Below, one piece after another: positions 49,111 to 62,092 of a stretch of 64,000 nt of DNA. The stretch comes from Synchiropus splendidus. Taxonomy: Eukaryota; Chordata; Actinopteri; Syngnathiformes; Callionymidae. The notes beneath the pieces were generated by a model. It ran no database searches. It saw only the letters and a list, made by a program, of their open reading frames with translations, and was not told the origin of the DNA. How positions within the stretch are numbered: position 1 is the first letter of the stretch; each line of letters starts with the position of its first letter. Location of the stretch: NCBI RefSeq assembly GCF_027744825.2, contig NC_071334.1, positions 56,236,937 to 56,300,936 of the forward strand, read 5' to 3'. Both the position numbers and the translations under genes were made by a program.

Positions 49111-50199
49111 ATGTCACAGCCTAAAGGCATATTCTAAAGGTACTAAGCGATCAAACAGACGCTAGCAAACATTAGCTGACATTATTAAACACTTGCCGTG
49201 AGCCTGTAAAGCTTGTCCGGCATGATGCAGCAAGTATTGTAGTTCACTGCTACATATCACACAAAATCTAAAGCACCTTTTTATTGGAAAAGCAGGCAGT
49301 CACGCCATTAGAATGTATCTATCAATTCCTCAGAAGTCATGTGTGAGATCTATGGTATATGTCAAGATCAGAAAATAATATTTATCTCTCCATTGACTCC
49401 AGTTCATATTTTTTGTTAAGTTAGGTCCCATGAGGCGGAAGTAGAAGGGTGTGACTTAGGCTCCCCACAACTATGTGCATTAAATGTAATTACATATCTA
49501 TGAAGTCAAAAATTAAAATGCATCAAAAAAAAATGAAAAATGTGAGGAGGAATTACACAGGAATTTGAATGCATACAAATAAATACACATAGCTATAAAA
49601 ACATTTTTGAATACTTTGAACACTGGCCTTCACCAATCTGCTCAGTTCCACTCGATTCATCAATCAAAGGATTATCATCGGACGCTGATACATCCGTTTT
49701 TAACATTTGAACTAAGCAATGAGCTGAATCTGACAGAAGGTGAGAGATCTAGCTGGCAATCCGAAATTCTGTCAGACCTCGGTGGGGGGTCATCATTACC
49801 CGCAAAGGCTTCTGTGGTATCCCCGGGCCAGACATCAGTTAGCTTCAAACACAATACGCAGTCATAACTGGGACGTGCCCTTCTTGATACTTCCTTAGTA
49901 AACACACTATAACTGAGTGTTTTTAGCAGCTGCTGGTTACCTGCTGCATGATAATGTTTAAGTTATGTTTGTGACTCTAGAGCGTGTGCTTGAACTATAA
50001 TGTCCCTACCTGCGTTCACGACGATGGTTTGCTGCTCATTATAATGAAACAGTAGTCTCAAAACTTAGAGCTGATATTCACAATAAGATGAACATCTGTC
50101 GCCGCGCATACACTATTCTGCAGTCTCGGGTATATTATCTTGAAGTCCAATTGCAGAGGCAACTGTTACCCGTCCACCAATTGTTGTGTGGTCTTTTGG

Positions 50200-50606
50200 G
50201 GAGAGACTCAGTGTGGATCGCATCAGAGATGTATAGCACTTGCTAGCTTAGCTTAGCGTTCCGATTGTCACGCTTGGACCAGCGGGTGTTCCGTCAGCTG
50301 CGCAAACAGCCAGAAGCTAAGGAACCAGCGGTCTCACTTTCATGAGCCTGGAAAACTCTGTGCTCAGTCAAGTGCTGGAACTTTGAATGGCAAACTTTAA
50401 TGACAGATTGAAAGAACCTTCACAGGAGACATGCTGCTTCACAGCTGCTGCTAAAGTGAGCAGCAAGAAGGGAGGAGCGGACGCGTCACAACCAGTGGGG
50501 CTACATCACAGCGTCGGCTGTCACATGTGATCGGCCATGAGAGATAGTTATCGGCATTCACCGGTCAAGCTGAAATCGGTGACCAATCGATCTGAGCATC
50601 TCTAGT
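50200..50606. repeat. GATCGG hAT-like repeat, copy
   Basis: AACCAGCGGTCTCACTTTCA, GACATGCTGCTTCACAGC and GGAGGAGCGGACGCGTCAC match 61740-61960. It ends CCAATCGATCTGAGCATCTC, the reverse complement of the family end (GAGATGCTCAGATCGATTGG). Confidence 0.7.
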
Positions 50607-51059
50607 CAAAAATATTTCAGGATTTTTTAATGTCTATGAAGTAGTTTGAACAGACAGATGACATTTGAAAGTATTGCAGATATGGTTGCAATCCCAGCTG
50701 TTGAAATACAAAAAAAAAAAAACCAAATGTGAGAAAAGGAAATGGACAAGAGCCAAACTGATCTTGGGTGACCTTCAGTGAAAGCTGAATCACTGGTTAG
50801 TGCAGCCAAAATCACAGGTTTACCCTCAGGAGAACATCTTTATCTGTTCTCCTGCAAAAAGGCCAATCACTGATTCACAGAGGCTGTTTGTGATGTCAAG
50901 GATCAGGTGTTGTGAGGACTCTGGAATTACACACAAAGACAAAGATTGGATAATTTCACTTCTTTCCTCAAAGCATAATCCTAAAAACACCACCAAATCC
51001 CAGCATTATCTCTCCGCCCAAACTTATACCTTTGTGTATGCAGATATCAGAAACTAATC

Positions 51060-51520
51060 TGCATTCATGAGCAGGAGAGCCCGCGGGGAGGATCTTTGCA
51101 AATTTGTTGGATTGTTTAGTCAAAATTACAATACAGCTGGGGCAATTTATCTTTTGAAAAGCCTGTTAATTTGTTCAGGAGGAAATTGTGTTTTCATTTG
51201 CATGTTGAATAAGGGGTAGCTGGAGAACCTTTTCCAACCTGTTACACCGTTCCCTCCATGGCTAATGAGGCAGGGAGCAGGGAATTACCGACTCCACCGG
51301 GAGCTTTTCGCATGACAAACACACCGTGACTTTACAGTCTGCAGCCAGCAGGTTCCCGCCTGCATGTGTGTGTTAAGGTAGCTTAAATATGTATCGAGAG
51401 ACAGGAGTGCACGAGTGCACCTTCCTGACTGCTGATGCACATGAGTTGTTTCCACCGCATCTAATTGCTTGTAATTACCACGATTTAAACGTCATTAAAT
51501 TAGTTAGGATCTAAAATACA
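51060..51520. promoter_or_regulatory. Candidate conserved noncoding element C
   Basis: A repeat-free stretch in intron 2 with octamer ATTTGCAT (51196-51203) and a cluster of TAAT-core words downstream (CTAATTGCTTGTAATTACC, CATTAAATTAG). This combination is typical of neural enhancers in vertebrates. It is an inference that needs comparison with other fish. Confidence 0.22.
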
Positions 51521-51801
51521 ATAAATTAGAGAACACAAAGAGCCTGACACTTGGATAAATATGTGTCGGACTTTGTGGTCTCATTTAAAATGAAAAGATG
51601 TAAATGGAACAGAATATTTAATCATTGTCTCATATTTTTCCTGTTAGTCAGTAATGCTTGGCAAGCTTTGTTCTACTGGAGCTACAGGCTCGCAGTTCAG
51701 GGCATAGAGCTTATATCAACTGTCCGTGTCAGTGACTTGAAGTCACATCACACGGAAGGCCGACTTCGGCACCGACGTAGGATGCAAAAGCCACTTGAAG
51801 A

Positions 51802-52741
51802 TCAGAATCGAATCAGAATCAAATTTATGGCCATGGTGAGTGGTGATTCCACCAATGTGGAAAGTGCTTCGGAATAAAGTGCTGTCAATAAAATAAAATA
51901 AAATTAAATTAAATACAAAGGCTGATCACAAATTCAACAGTCTGGTGGCCGAGGGGAAGAAGTTGTGGTTCTGGTCTGGATCGACCGTAGCCTCCTGCCA
52001 GAGGGAAGAGGAACAAACAGTCCATGTCCAGGGTGAGAAGAGTCGGCTCTGATCCGACCTGCACGCCTCTGGGTCCTGGAGACATACAGGTCCTGAAGAG
52101 GTTGTGGGCTGCAACCGATCACCTTCTCAGCAGAACGCACAATGCGCTGCAGTCTGCTCTTGTCCCTGGAGGTGGCGCTTTTGTACCAGACTGTGATAGA
52201 GTCGTAGTCTTCATAGTTGCCTCAAGAAGAAAATTCTCTGCTGGGCCTTCTTGATGAGGGACCTGATGGTTGGCTCCCATTTGAGGTCCTCACTGATGGT
52301 GGTTCCATGGAAGCAGAAGGAGTCCACAATAGGAATAGGCCAACCAGCCAACACGAGAGGGGACATAGAAACTGTTACTCTCCTGAAGTCTATGACCATC
52401 TCCACTGTCTTTTGGGCGTTGAGCTCCAGGTTGCTGTGGCTGCACCAGGACACCAGCCGCTCCACCTCCCTCCTGTAAGCCGACTCATCTCCATCTGAGA
52501 TGAGCCCGATGATGATCAGCTTCACGGACTGGTTGCTGGAGGTGCAGCAGTTAGTGTACAGAGAGAAGAACATGGAGAGAGACCACAGCCCTGAGGAGAC
52601 CCGATGTTGATGTTGTTGATAGTTTCTAAGTGACGCCTCAGGAGTGATTTCTCCCAATTTTTGATTTGCAGGTTCTGAACATGCTCGGACGAGTGACCGG
52701 CAGCGGACGGAAACCAATCCAAATGGCTTCCAGGAGATCAT
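51802..52741 (-). mobile_element. L2-like LINE, 3' part with broken reverse transcriptase
   Basis: On the minus strand a 176-codon frame carries the C-terminal half of a fish L2/CR1-type reverse transcriptase: DGDESAYRREVERLVSWCS, LELNAQKTVEMVIDFRR, EDLKWEPTIRSLIKKAQQR. The expected FADD catalytic box between KLI and IGLI is missing (seen: VKLIIIGLISDGDES). Upstream, GSPQGCGLSP lies in another frame, and downstream KVIGCSPQPLQDLYVSR and NFFPSATRLLNL are split by frameshifts. The 3' UTR ends in a GATTCTGATTC-like microsatellite tail near 51802, typical of such elements. It is 5'-truncated and inactive. Confidence 0.85.
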
Positions 52742-55706
52742 TGAGATGCGTCAGCATCTTTACCATCACCAAAACAATGCACACTGCTGATTCTCATCTT
52801 ATGTTGAATAAACCCAAACAAGCTCATGTGATATATGCATCACTTCCAGAATACAATTACCAGAGGAGCTCTCAACTCTTTTCAATGGAAAACTGGTTGT
52901 TGTAGTCAAACCTTGAAGCAAAAGGCACCAGATCACAAAAACAAAAACTTCCTTGATCAGGCATTCGACCACCAAGCACCATTCAAAAGAAGCACAAGCT
53001 TAAAAAGCAAACTCTGAGTAGCTGGTGAAAGTTGAATGAGTACCACATGGAAGAAAGAAAGGGGGGAAAAAAAAACTCCTAGAAGAATCTATGCATGCTT
53101 TTGTCTTGAACAAAGCTGTGGAGGAAGATTGGAGGAGGAGATGGATTAAAAGAGAGTGAGGAGATAATGGGGGAGAGGAGCGAGGGCGTCTGGAGAAACA
53201 CACTGTAAATAGTTAATGATCCCTTTGCTGCTGAGAGAAAACAGATCAGAGCTACTTGTAAAGTAAGCGGTCCATAAACACACCCACAACAGCCCATCGT
53301 CAAACATCGGACGACTCGTGCGCTAACATGGACACAGCGTACTTAGCAAAGCAACCCAGACACACTCACTCCATCACACCGTCTGAGATCCAGGGCTCAA
53401 ACTGGCACACTGCAGAGCCCATCCTTCTGAGGGTTATCGCCTATCTTTGATTTTCTGTCAGTGTGACGTAAGTAAGAAGCCACTTATTTGACCCCAACAT
53501 ATTGAGGACGCAATCTTTTTTTACATTTAAATCAACATTTTTGAAACCAATACCTTAAAACAAACCAGAAAACAATTACTGCTGTAAATGACATCAGTCA
53601 GCATAGAGATGCAAAATCTCCAGTTCTCCAGAGGACAACTTACAGGTATGGAAGGATTTTTTATTTTATTTTATTGAGTTGGGGAAATGAAATAATATAA
53701 CAGTCAAACCACACAAGTTTGAGACAGCAAATGTGGTTGCCTAAGAGAACATTTTTAATGGGAGGCTGTCACCTTGAGAAAGAAAGTGGGTTGGAGGAAA
53801 GTTTGTTTTTTAAAATTGGGGAAAAAAAAAGGTCTAAACAAATCAAAGATTAAGAATTTTTGTATCCGGTCGAGCCAAATGTCAACAAAAAGGCTGGCCG
53901 AGTTTATTTTTAATTTGATCAATTTAATTTTATTTACCAAACTATGACTCAGATATGTCATTTGTTTTGTCAAATACAAAAAATGAATAACCCCTACCTC
54001 CACCCAACGAAAAGACTCAGTAGATTGCTGGTAGGTGAGTTCTGTCATTCCGGTAAGAGGCAAAAAAGATGCGTTGGCATTTCACAGTAACTTCTGAGAA
54101 TTTCCAGTGACAAGCACCCTTCAGAGGGAGAAGGTGAAGGAGATCAAAAGTACAACCCTAAACAACTGACTCTACACTGAAATCCAGCGTCTCAACCAAG
54201 ACGCTGTATAAAATGTCTCACAACCTAGACCTCTCTAATCTCTGAAATTATGTTTTTTATTCCTTGAATATTGTATCTTATTCGCTACCCGTCTGCTGAA
54301 CTCATAGTTTGCCCATGAACAAGGACTGGTTTAAAAGGATTGCTTAGCCAAGCACAAATGGAGGATCAGGTGCAAGCCATTCAAGACAGATTTTTTTTTT
54401 CCAGCACAAAAACAAAAGTTGTACAAAACAATCTTTGCGAAACAACAGGTCAACATCTTAAACCGGTAAAATTGATTGTTAAGCGATTCACAGTATAAGC
54501 ACCACTCACACCTGCAAGTGTGTAGGCAAAGTTTGGAATCTGCAGTGTTTGTTTATAGAGGCCTGGAAGTTGGCAGTCCGAAATGGGCTGTCTGTACTTT
54601 CCAACACTTAAAGATTTAAACTTTCTGTTTAATGTAACAAGATATTTTGGCAGAACCTTAAATCTGCACTCACCCAGTCGAAAACATGAGAAGAATACAC
54701 TTCTGTGAGAGACCAAGTGGAACATTTCTGCTCTTTAGTGAAGAAATTGCCTTCAAAGTTCCAGTTAACGCACATGCTGACAAAAGTGATAAACACACAC
54801 TGTGAGCGCAAATACTTCAAGGGAGTTCATCATCACTTGGCTGGGAGAGAGAAAAAAAAAAGCAAGGAGGCTTTTTGGCAAATTTCCCGCTCACCCAGGA
54901 TTGACAAATTTCCAAGCGATTCTTGTCACAGCTCCACACTGAGCCTCCTAACAGTCCCATCTGATGATTTAGAACGTAAATGCAAGAGGGTTGGGGGGGA
55001 AAATGCACATACCTTACTCCTTCATTTGCATCACGCAACACAAAGCAATTACAGTCACTTTGAATAGTAATTCTTCTGAGACAACCGCCAATGAATCAAT
55101 GACAACTTTGCTGATCTTAAATGGAATCACCTCGGAGGGAGTTTTCCTCAGACAAGCAATTTTGAAGGTGAATGTGCAGAACAATCTTCATAAACAGCAC
55201 AGAGACATAATTGATGTGTCAGCTTGTAAACTCAATCACCAACAAGCTGGCAAAATACAGTTTACATGTTGAAACGTGCACCTTTATCGCTCAGATCTGG
55301 CTATGAACACACAGGCGAACACATATTTCTGCATGTGACAGTCATTGAATCTAAAGTGATTGACGACAAAGCTACATCAGCTAAATGAGGAGAAGTCATC
55401 AGTGAGGATGCAGATGGTACAGATGATGCGTGGTTGTTATGTTTCTTTCATTTATTTCTGGGTTCTGTCATCTCTTTCTTCCCCATTGACTTTTTGAATC
55501 ATTATTTCTTCTTATTATCAATGCAAAATTATGAACTGAATAAGCTGTGGGGTATGGAGAGAAGAGTCAGACTTCCAGAGTTAGGAGTCAACCTCTAACA
55601 AATGCAAGTACAGAAGATCATGGCTGTATAGGTTCATGAATGCATGGTATCACTAGGGGTGAATACATCGGTGCATGGCAGACTCAAAAAAGCAAGCCAA
55701 ACTCAC
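52742..55706. other. Intronic, nothing recognised
   Basis: Unique sequence between the LINE fragment and the large TMEM132 exon. Short TTTTA and A runs only. Frames up to 120 codons show no domain. Confidence 0.5.
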
Positions 55707-56631
55707 CTGAGGGTAAAGATTTGGACTGATGAAAGAGTCGACAAGGACAGAAAAGCTGATATTGTTTCTCTTTGTCTGATGGGTTTGGATGGGATCATCA
55801 CCACAAAATCATTGTCGAGCTTCAGCTCCGACAGCGGCTGGAACAGTCGGACACTTCCAATGCGCCGCATCGGCGTGTGACCCGCGTAGTAGCCGATCGG
55901 CCTCGGCTGATCGCTGTGCATAGGGTCGCTTTTCCTTGATCCTTCAGAGTTACATTCGCCTCCGTTTGTCGTTTGAATAATGTAGTAGAGCTCCACTGGT
56001 GTTCCTTGAGTCTGTTCAGAGAGCCTTTGTCGTCCTGGCCTGACAGTGGGCGGGCTGAACCAGCTTGCAAGCGGCTCAAGCTCAGCAACGCATATCCCAA
56101 GTTCACCTTTAAGCCTGCATGTCCCCCGCACCTCTTGTGTCTCATGGAACGCAAACATCCAGATGCAAGGCATTTTGTGGATGGCACTGTAGTCGCTCCA
56201 ATCCCTCCCTGCAATATAGAACAGCACTTGCACCTTTGGCCAACTTGGGTGAATCCTTTCACTGATAATATAGGTGTGAACCTTCCAGTTGAACGTGAAC
56301 GGAGGTGGTGACGAGGCAGATGTTGGTTCTGAAGATGCTGTGAAGGACGGCGTGTTGAAAGGGCCTGGCATTGGCTGCAGTAACTCCAGAGGGACTGGTT
56401 GTTGGACAGATAATGGCCCGTAGCTAGCATTGATGAAGGGCATCTGCCGTGCCTTGTGGATGAAGAAGGACTCGGTGCGGGCCTGCAGGCTGGAGTTCCT
56501 CATTAAATCCTGGTTTGCTTCATGCAGGAAAAACGCTGTCTCAGCGTTAAGGATCTTGTAGGTGACAGGTAGATAGATGGGCGTTGGACCGTATCTCTGA
56601 TTGCCCTCAAGGATCAACCTGCTGTCCACCA
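55707..56631 (-). CDS. tmem132b: TMEM132-family transmembrane protein, large N-terminal exon (probably exon 2; probably TMEM132B)
   Basis: Partial CDS: one internal exon encoding about 307 residues of the extracellular N-terminal region of a TMEM132 protein. TMEM132 proteins are type I membrane proteins with cohesin/Ig-like ectodomains, linked to neural adhesion. Family signatures seen, numbered from the exon start: YLPVTYKILNAETAFFL near residue 19, EANQDLMRNSSLQ near 37, NASYGP near 67, then WPKVQVLFYIAGRDW, CIWMFAFHETQEVRG, SWFSPPTV, GTPVELYYII and MRRIGSVRLF. Two N-glycosylation sequons (NSS near 45, NAS near 67) and several cysteines are present. A pyrimidine-rich acceptor ends ATTTTCCAG at 56632 and the donor CTCAG|GTGAGT follows 55707. 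The exon starts with the last two bases of a codon and ends with two bases (AG) of an Arg codon. The open frame begins at an in-frame Met inside the intron, which is not the real start. A Ser/Pro/Thr-rich loop before FTFNWK looks longer than in mammals. Paralogue B is inferred by elimination: the segment SKPIRQRETISAFLSLS differs from C, D and E as I recall them. Family certain, paralogue not. Confidence 0.93.
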
Positions 56632-59070
56632 CTGGAAAATAAAAAGACAAAAACATGGTCATGTGATAATACAGTAAGACAGTGCTTCATGATACATACA
56701 TTTCAGTGGCAGGGAACTGTATCCTCCTCAGAGTAAGTTGAGAGAGTAGTGAGTCACGTTTACCCTGATGCACTAGAACCCAACCACCAACCCATTTTCA
56801 CCTCCTGCTTCCACAAATTCACTCCACCGTATCTGCGATCAAGCCTGAGATATTTGTACTGATGGAGAAACCCACCAGAGCTCATTGATTTTCTGTCCTC
56901 TGTGTTGTGGGAAATGTGGCATAGCTGTGATTTGTGCTGATCCATGAGCGGAACCAATGTCTGGATTATACAGAGCCATGCACTGACAAACAAGCCGCAG
57001 TTCAAAAGGGCAATTCAGGTAAAAACAGAAAAAAAAAGCAAGTGATCAAGCAGCTGTTCATTGATAATAATAATACCCTTCCTTTTATTCCAATTGCAGG
57101 TTTGTGAGCTAGTGAGTGGATGGAGCGAAAGGTGAGGGCAACCCTCCCCGCTCATACAGTAATCTCAGAGTAAGAGCCGCCTGTTATCCGACATTCTCAA
57201 ACGTGGAGGCACTTACAGTTTATATAAATTGTCATGGTTGAAATAATGGATTTCATTGCCCCAACACAAATGAAACAATATTTGCGCCTGCTCATCAAAC
57301 AGGCAGCTAATGCTGTGTATATTGCGTATGATGTAAATTTCAACAGAAACAGAGTTGATAATAATCTTGTAATTTGTTCTTGCAAAACCACCGCTAAATG
57401 AATTCCAACTTATTGGGAAAACAGTGTTTGTTTTCATGCCAATTGACAATTTAGTTGGCTGAATGCCAGACAACCTAATTACAGATCTCTAGTTTATGCA
57501 ATATGGAGAGCAGAATGTGCGACTTTGATAGCATTCACTGAGCAGTGAAAATGTGTACACATTCACAACATGGTCAGAAACCACAAAGGAGACCTTTCTA
57601 TTATTGTAGAGTCACGCTGGCCATCAACCTATGTTAAAGTATGGTCCCAGTATTTGTAAAAAGAACAAAGTAAAAGCAGTCAGAGTAATGCAGAAAACCA
57701 CCAAAAGTTAAAAGTCTGTTTAAGTATTAACAAATACAAGAGATTCAAGCAAGTTTGAGGCAACTCTTCCAAGTATGTTCCTGTTTTGAAATAATACTGC
57801 ATGTGGTTTATTTGCTTAAAAAGTACATATATAGTCACACAATATCACCTAGCAGTCACAGATGATCCCCAGCAGATCATAAACCAATACAACCATTCAT
57901 TTACTCTTCTTCTTGTTGTTTGAATTTTCTGTAGAGATAACTGTGAGCAAAAAAACTATTAACAAGCAACTGTCAATGAATCGCTTTGCCGTGTCCGCTT
58001 ACTTTTTAAAATTTTTTTGGCACTTTTATCAGGAAAAAAACACATCTCCCATTTCAAATACAATGACAATTTTGACCAAAATGTCTAAGGGAGAGGGAAG
58101 TGTGGGTTTCACTTTTATCTGTCACTGGAATCAGCTCTGCATCTACGTTGAGTTTACAGACACAGCAAAACAAACAGAAATGAAATTGTTTTGCTTTTTA
58201 AAGCGGTGTCTCCAGAATTCATCTAAATGTCAAGTGGTTTGTTACAGATCAGTGTCTAAGCTTATGAGTCATGCCGGGTCTTGTTGCCAGACCTGAACAC
58301 ACAGCAAGCTTTGTAAGGAGAGCAGGTCTAGTTGGCACTGGATTATGTATATTTTCTCCCTGTGTCTCTCAGGGATGCGACACGCTGTCCTAGTTCTTAC
58401 TCTTGGTGTCAGATGCAACTCAAACGCCTATTTACAGTATGAAAATGCTGCGTTTAATTCCGGAGATGTCTGTCCTGCGACACTAGTAGTATGTTGACAA
58501 TCAGGAGGCGAAAGCCCGAGTGATTTGTGGTCTGAAGTTGTCCTTGGAATTGATGTCAGCTGCTACTGTACTTGTAAATCATGTCTGCTGGACTGTTTCT
58601 GCAAATGAAAAAGGAAATGATTTGTGCACATAACTTAACCCCCGTGGTAAATCTTGGCTATAAACGCATGTTGGAGGATTTCACGGCCCCGGCAATCCCT
58701 CAGGACGCCGACAGCAGTCTGATCACATATCAAACATCCAGCTGAACCAGGCCCAGCCTCATCATTAGACAGATGTTGCGTTCAGGACTTAATGTCTTGA
58801 TGTTATATTCATGTAGTGTGATCCATGGAGTCCACTGGAGTTATGCATTTAATGCGTTTTCCGCACGTCCCTGCCAGATGCAGCTACAGAGCACTACAAA
58901 AGTGGTTCACTTGATAGCTCAGATAAAAATGGAATATATGACCATTTGAACACTTAGGTCTTAACTTATGTTTATACATATGCTTAACCTAGGACCGAGA
59001 TTGTTATACATGCCAGCAACATAACATTCATGTGTGCAAACGTGAAAGAAGTTCAGCCATATGTGGTATC
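56632..59070. other. Intronic, nothing recognised
   Basis: Unique AT-rich DNA upstream of the large exon. A 127-codon plus-strand frame at 57913 has random-looking composition. Confidence 0.5.
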
Positions 59071-59090
59071 ATATATATATATATATATAT

Positions 59091-59140
59091 GGACAAAATA
59101 ACGGAAACACCTTAAAGCTGAAAAAGCTTATATTATATAC
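59091..59140. mobile_element. Fragment of the same mariner family
   Basis: GGACAAAATAACGGAAACAC is the subterminal sequence of the 4091-4149 family. The outermost bases appear replaced by an AT repeat (59071-59090). It then continues CTTAAAGCTGAAAAAGCTTA up to a terminal-like ATACAGG. Confidence 0.5.
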
Positions 59141-59230
59141 AGGCACACGTGATGTAACAATGGGCTTCGTTCATGTAACCTCTGTTCAACCAAGTGTTCA
59201 GATGAGAACTTCATGAAAAAAACTACAAAT

Positions 59231-59237
59231 CGGAGCA

Positions 59238-59271
<34 letters not shown>

Positions 59272-59291
59272 GTTATTGTTATTATTATTAC
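59231..59291. repeat. (ATT)n microsatellite with GTT interruptions
   Basis: Long ATT run ending in GTTATTGTTATT units. Confidence 0.97.
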
Positions 59292-61574
59292 ATTGTTACA
59301 TGTTATTACATTTCAAAAACAATTACCAATCCAACTTCACAGAATTGACTAGAGTGTAGCGACTCATCCAGTTCATCAACACACAGACTCAAAGGTTCAT
59401 AGTAACAAGTGTGTTCGCTGTTTTTTAAGCACAAATATCACTCCTATTCATTAATAATTTAATCACTGATAGCTCACTAAAATTTACTCATCCTATGCTA
59501 ATCGAAGATTTAGTAAAAAAAAATAAATAAATAAAAAAGAAATAAAATCTGTGTAAAATTATGTCCTACATGTAAGGTATATTATTCTTTTTTTTTTTTA
59601 TCTTTTCAGGGTACATGAGAGACATTACAAGCAGCTTTGATCCGTAAAGTACTGCTCAGACATTTATTTTCAAATAAAGATGTGTTCCACTGTGAGACGT
59701 TTTTCATCGTGCAGGTCGAAAAAAAAGATGCAGCTTTTTGACATGTCTGTTTGTCAAATAGCTAATGGCTCCTCAAACTATGCACATTTCCTATTTTTGC
59801 TCACTGACTCTCATTTCAAAACAATAAGACGGCCATGAAAAAAGCCATTTGGTGGCAACGGATCTTTTCCTCTATCACTCCCACTGATCCATCTGCACCT
59901 TTCTGTAGAGATAAAACACACTCCTGATCAATAAACTCACTATGGGTCAGCAGCTGTGTAGCTCTAAACTGAAGAATTACAGAATAAAAGCAGGTATTTG
60001 GGAGCTGAAAAGAACCCTGGCAATAAATGTCAGCCTCTTCTTCGATAGAGAAAATGCCACAGGCAAAGTCAAGAAGATAAAAATCCTCATCAAAGATAGT
60101 TTGTGGTTGAGTCTGCAGTGCACACAGAGCTGAGGATATTCAACATGTAGTTCAAATTGCTTGCCCTTTAAGCTGTTACATCACTGCGAAACTGAAAACC
60201 TGAGAGGTCAACTACATAGGTTATTCCATTGGATTCATAAGAACATTCCCCCCAAAATTGGAGGTCACAAGTAATCATCAAGCTGCAAACGCTAAGTTTA
60301 GAAATGTACTACTTACAGATTCACTCTGACTTAAAACGTAATCTCAGCAGTCATTTGTGAAGGAATTCCTGCTCTTAAAGAGATGATCACGCAGGGACTG
60401 TGGGTGGTAGATGTCACAACAAAAGCCCATTATTATATTTATATTTAACATTTTTATAAGTCTCGAGTGAAGTCATAGCTTTGCTCAAGCAAGTCCAGTT
60501 ATTAAACTAACTATTAAGATGGAAGACCACTGTGTTAAAGTGCTGAACTTTTATTTGCCAAAATATTTCGCTATGTACTCAATGATAGATGAACTACAAA
60601 CCTTGTTTGAGGAAAATGGTGAATACAGTGAAAACAAATGATTTATTGGATATAAGTTTGGGTGAAAAATTGTGCAATATTTTCAAAATAAAATTATAGA
60701 CAGAGAATGATTCCCATATGTGAAGTACAATGACACTGTGGCATTAATATGAAAATAACTTTAACTTGAAGGAGAGGGATAGCAAAACACTTTCATAAAG
60801 TCACTTCTATACATATTTATCCAGTGTCAAATAAAGCTCATGAATCCCTCTTGGGATTGTGAGACTTGCTGGTGGATAGGTGTGTGCTGAAGATTGAAAT
60901 AAATAAGGAATACAGTGTGTTTCTTTTACAAGTAACATGTTCTCCTCAGTTCCTTCACCTAACCTGTGTGGTGCCTGTAGCCCCTGAACCTGAGGCATAA
61001 TTTTCCGTCACACTGTTTTCCTTCCTTCGCACAAACATACTCATCAGCGTAAATACATACTTGAACTATTTTAAAACACTGTTCTGTGTATGTGAAACTG
61101 TTTTATCAACATCCATCATTAAAAACGTGGCAACGACCACAAAAACATCTTGTGGGTGACAGTGGGAAATGGTTGCAATGAAATGCATTTGCAACCCTAT
61201 ACTAAAGTCTTGCCACTATTGACTTATAGAGTTGGGACGTGACTAATGTCAGGTGAGAAAAAAGTGGAAAAGCGAGGTCTTGCATTACTTGCTTCTATTT
61301 GTTCTGAATCCAAATAGAACTCTTTAGGGAACACTGGTGCCACCTTCAGGTCCCTTCTGGTGGCTAAAAGTGCGTTGAGGGTGATGCGTGGTGTAATCAT
61401 TTATACATGTTACATGTCATTTAAACATTTAATTCGATGTGAGACGTCGCAGGTCAGTCTCTCGAGACTGTGCTACATCCATGAAATATTTACATACTGT
61501 AGCGGGACTCTGAGTCAGACAGCACTGCATTTATGGATGTTTTCAAAAGTTTCAGATTCAAGTGGGTGACGAAC

Positions 61575-62092
61575 TCTGCAAAACGGGTACGGATCCAGTC
61601 CTATCTGTCTCTGCGTAATGTACACCTGAGAAAGGCTGTTCATCTAGCTGGGAGAAATTAATAATTATTTCTTATCATTCCAAACGTCACGCTCAGACCG
61701 ACGGGTGTTGCTAAGCATCAGCTGCACTAACAGCTGCTGAGGAACCAGCAGTCTCACTTTCATGAGCCCAGAAATCTCTCTGAGCTCTGTCAAGTGCTGG
61801 TGCTTTAAATGGCGTGTTTAATTTGAAGGCTGCGCGGCATTTTCCCATGCATGTGCTGCAGGATGCAAACTTCACACGACACATTGAAAGAACCTCCACA
61901 GCAGACATGCTGCTGCTTAGTGAGCAGTGAGTAGGGAGGAGTGGACGTGTCGCAAACAGCGGGGCTTCAGCAGAGCGACGGCTGTCACACGTGATCGGTT
62001 GTTGTGATCGGCAGTGACAGGTAGTGATCGGATCACGCTGAAATTGGCCGATTATGATCGGTGACCAATCGATCGGAGCATCCTTAGTAAGT
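61575..62092. repeat. GATCGG hAT-like repeat, longest simple copy
   Basis: Shares GAGAAAGGCTG, AATTAATAATTATTTCTTAT, TTGCTAAGCATCAGCT and AAGTGCTGGTGCTTTAAATG with 24840-25010. It ends with clustered GATCGG words and CCAATCGATCGGAGCATCC at 62090. The open frame of 151 codons on the minus strand is a by-product of this repeat. Confidence 0.7.

Noticed and set aside
55822..56430. 202-codon minus-strand frame inside the large exon
   Set aside because: It overlaps the TMEM132 reading frame in another phase and shows no family resemblance; a shadow of the real exon.
55703..56662. Reading the 319-codon frame as a complete gene
   Set aside because: The first codons and the last are intronic; the splice sites at 56632 and 55706 and the family alignment show an internal exon.
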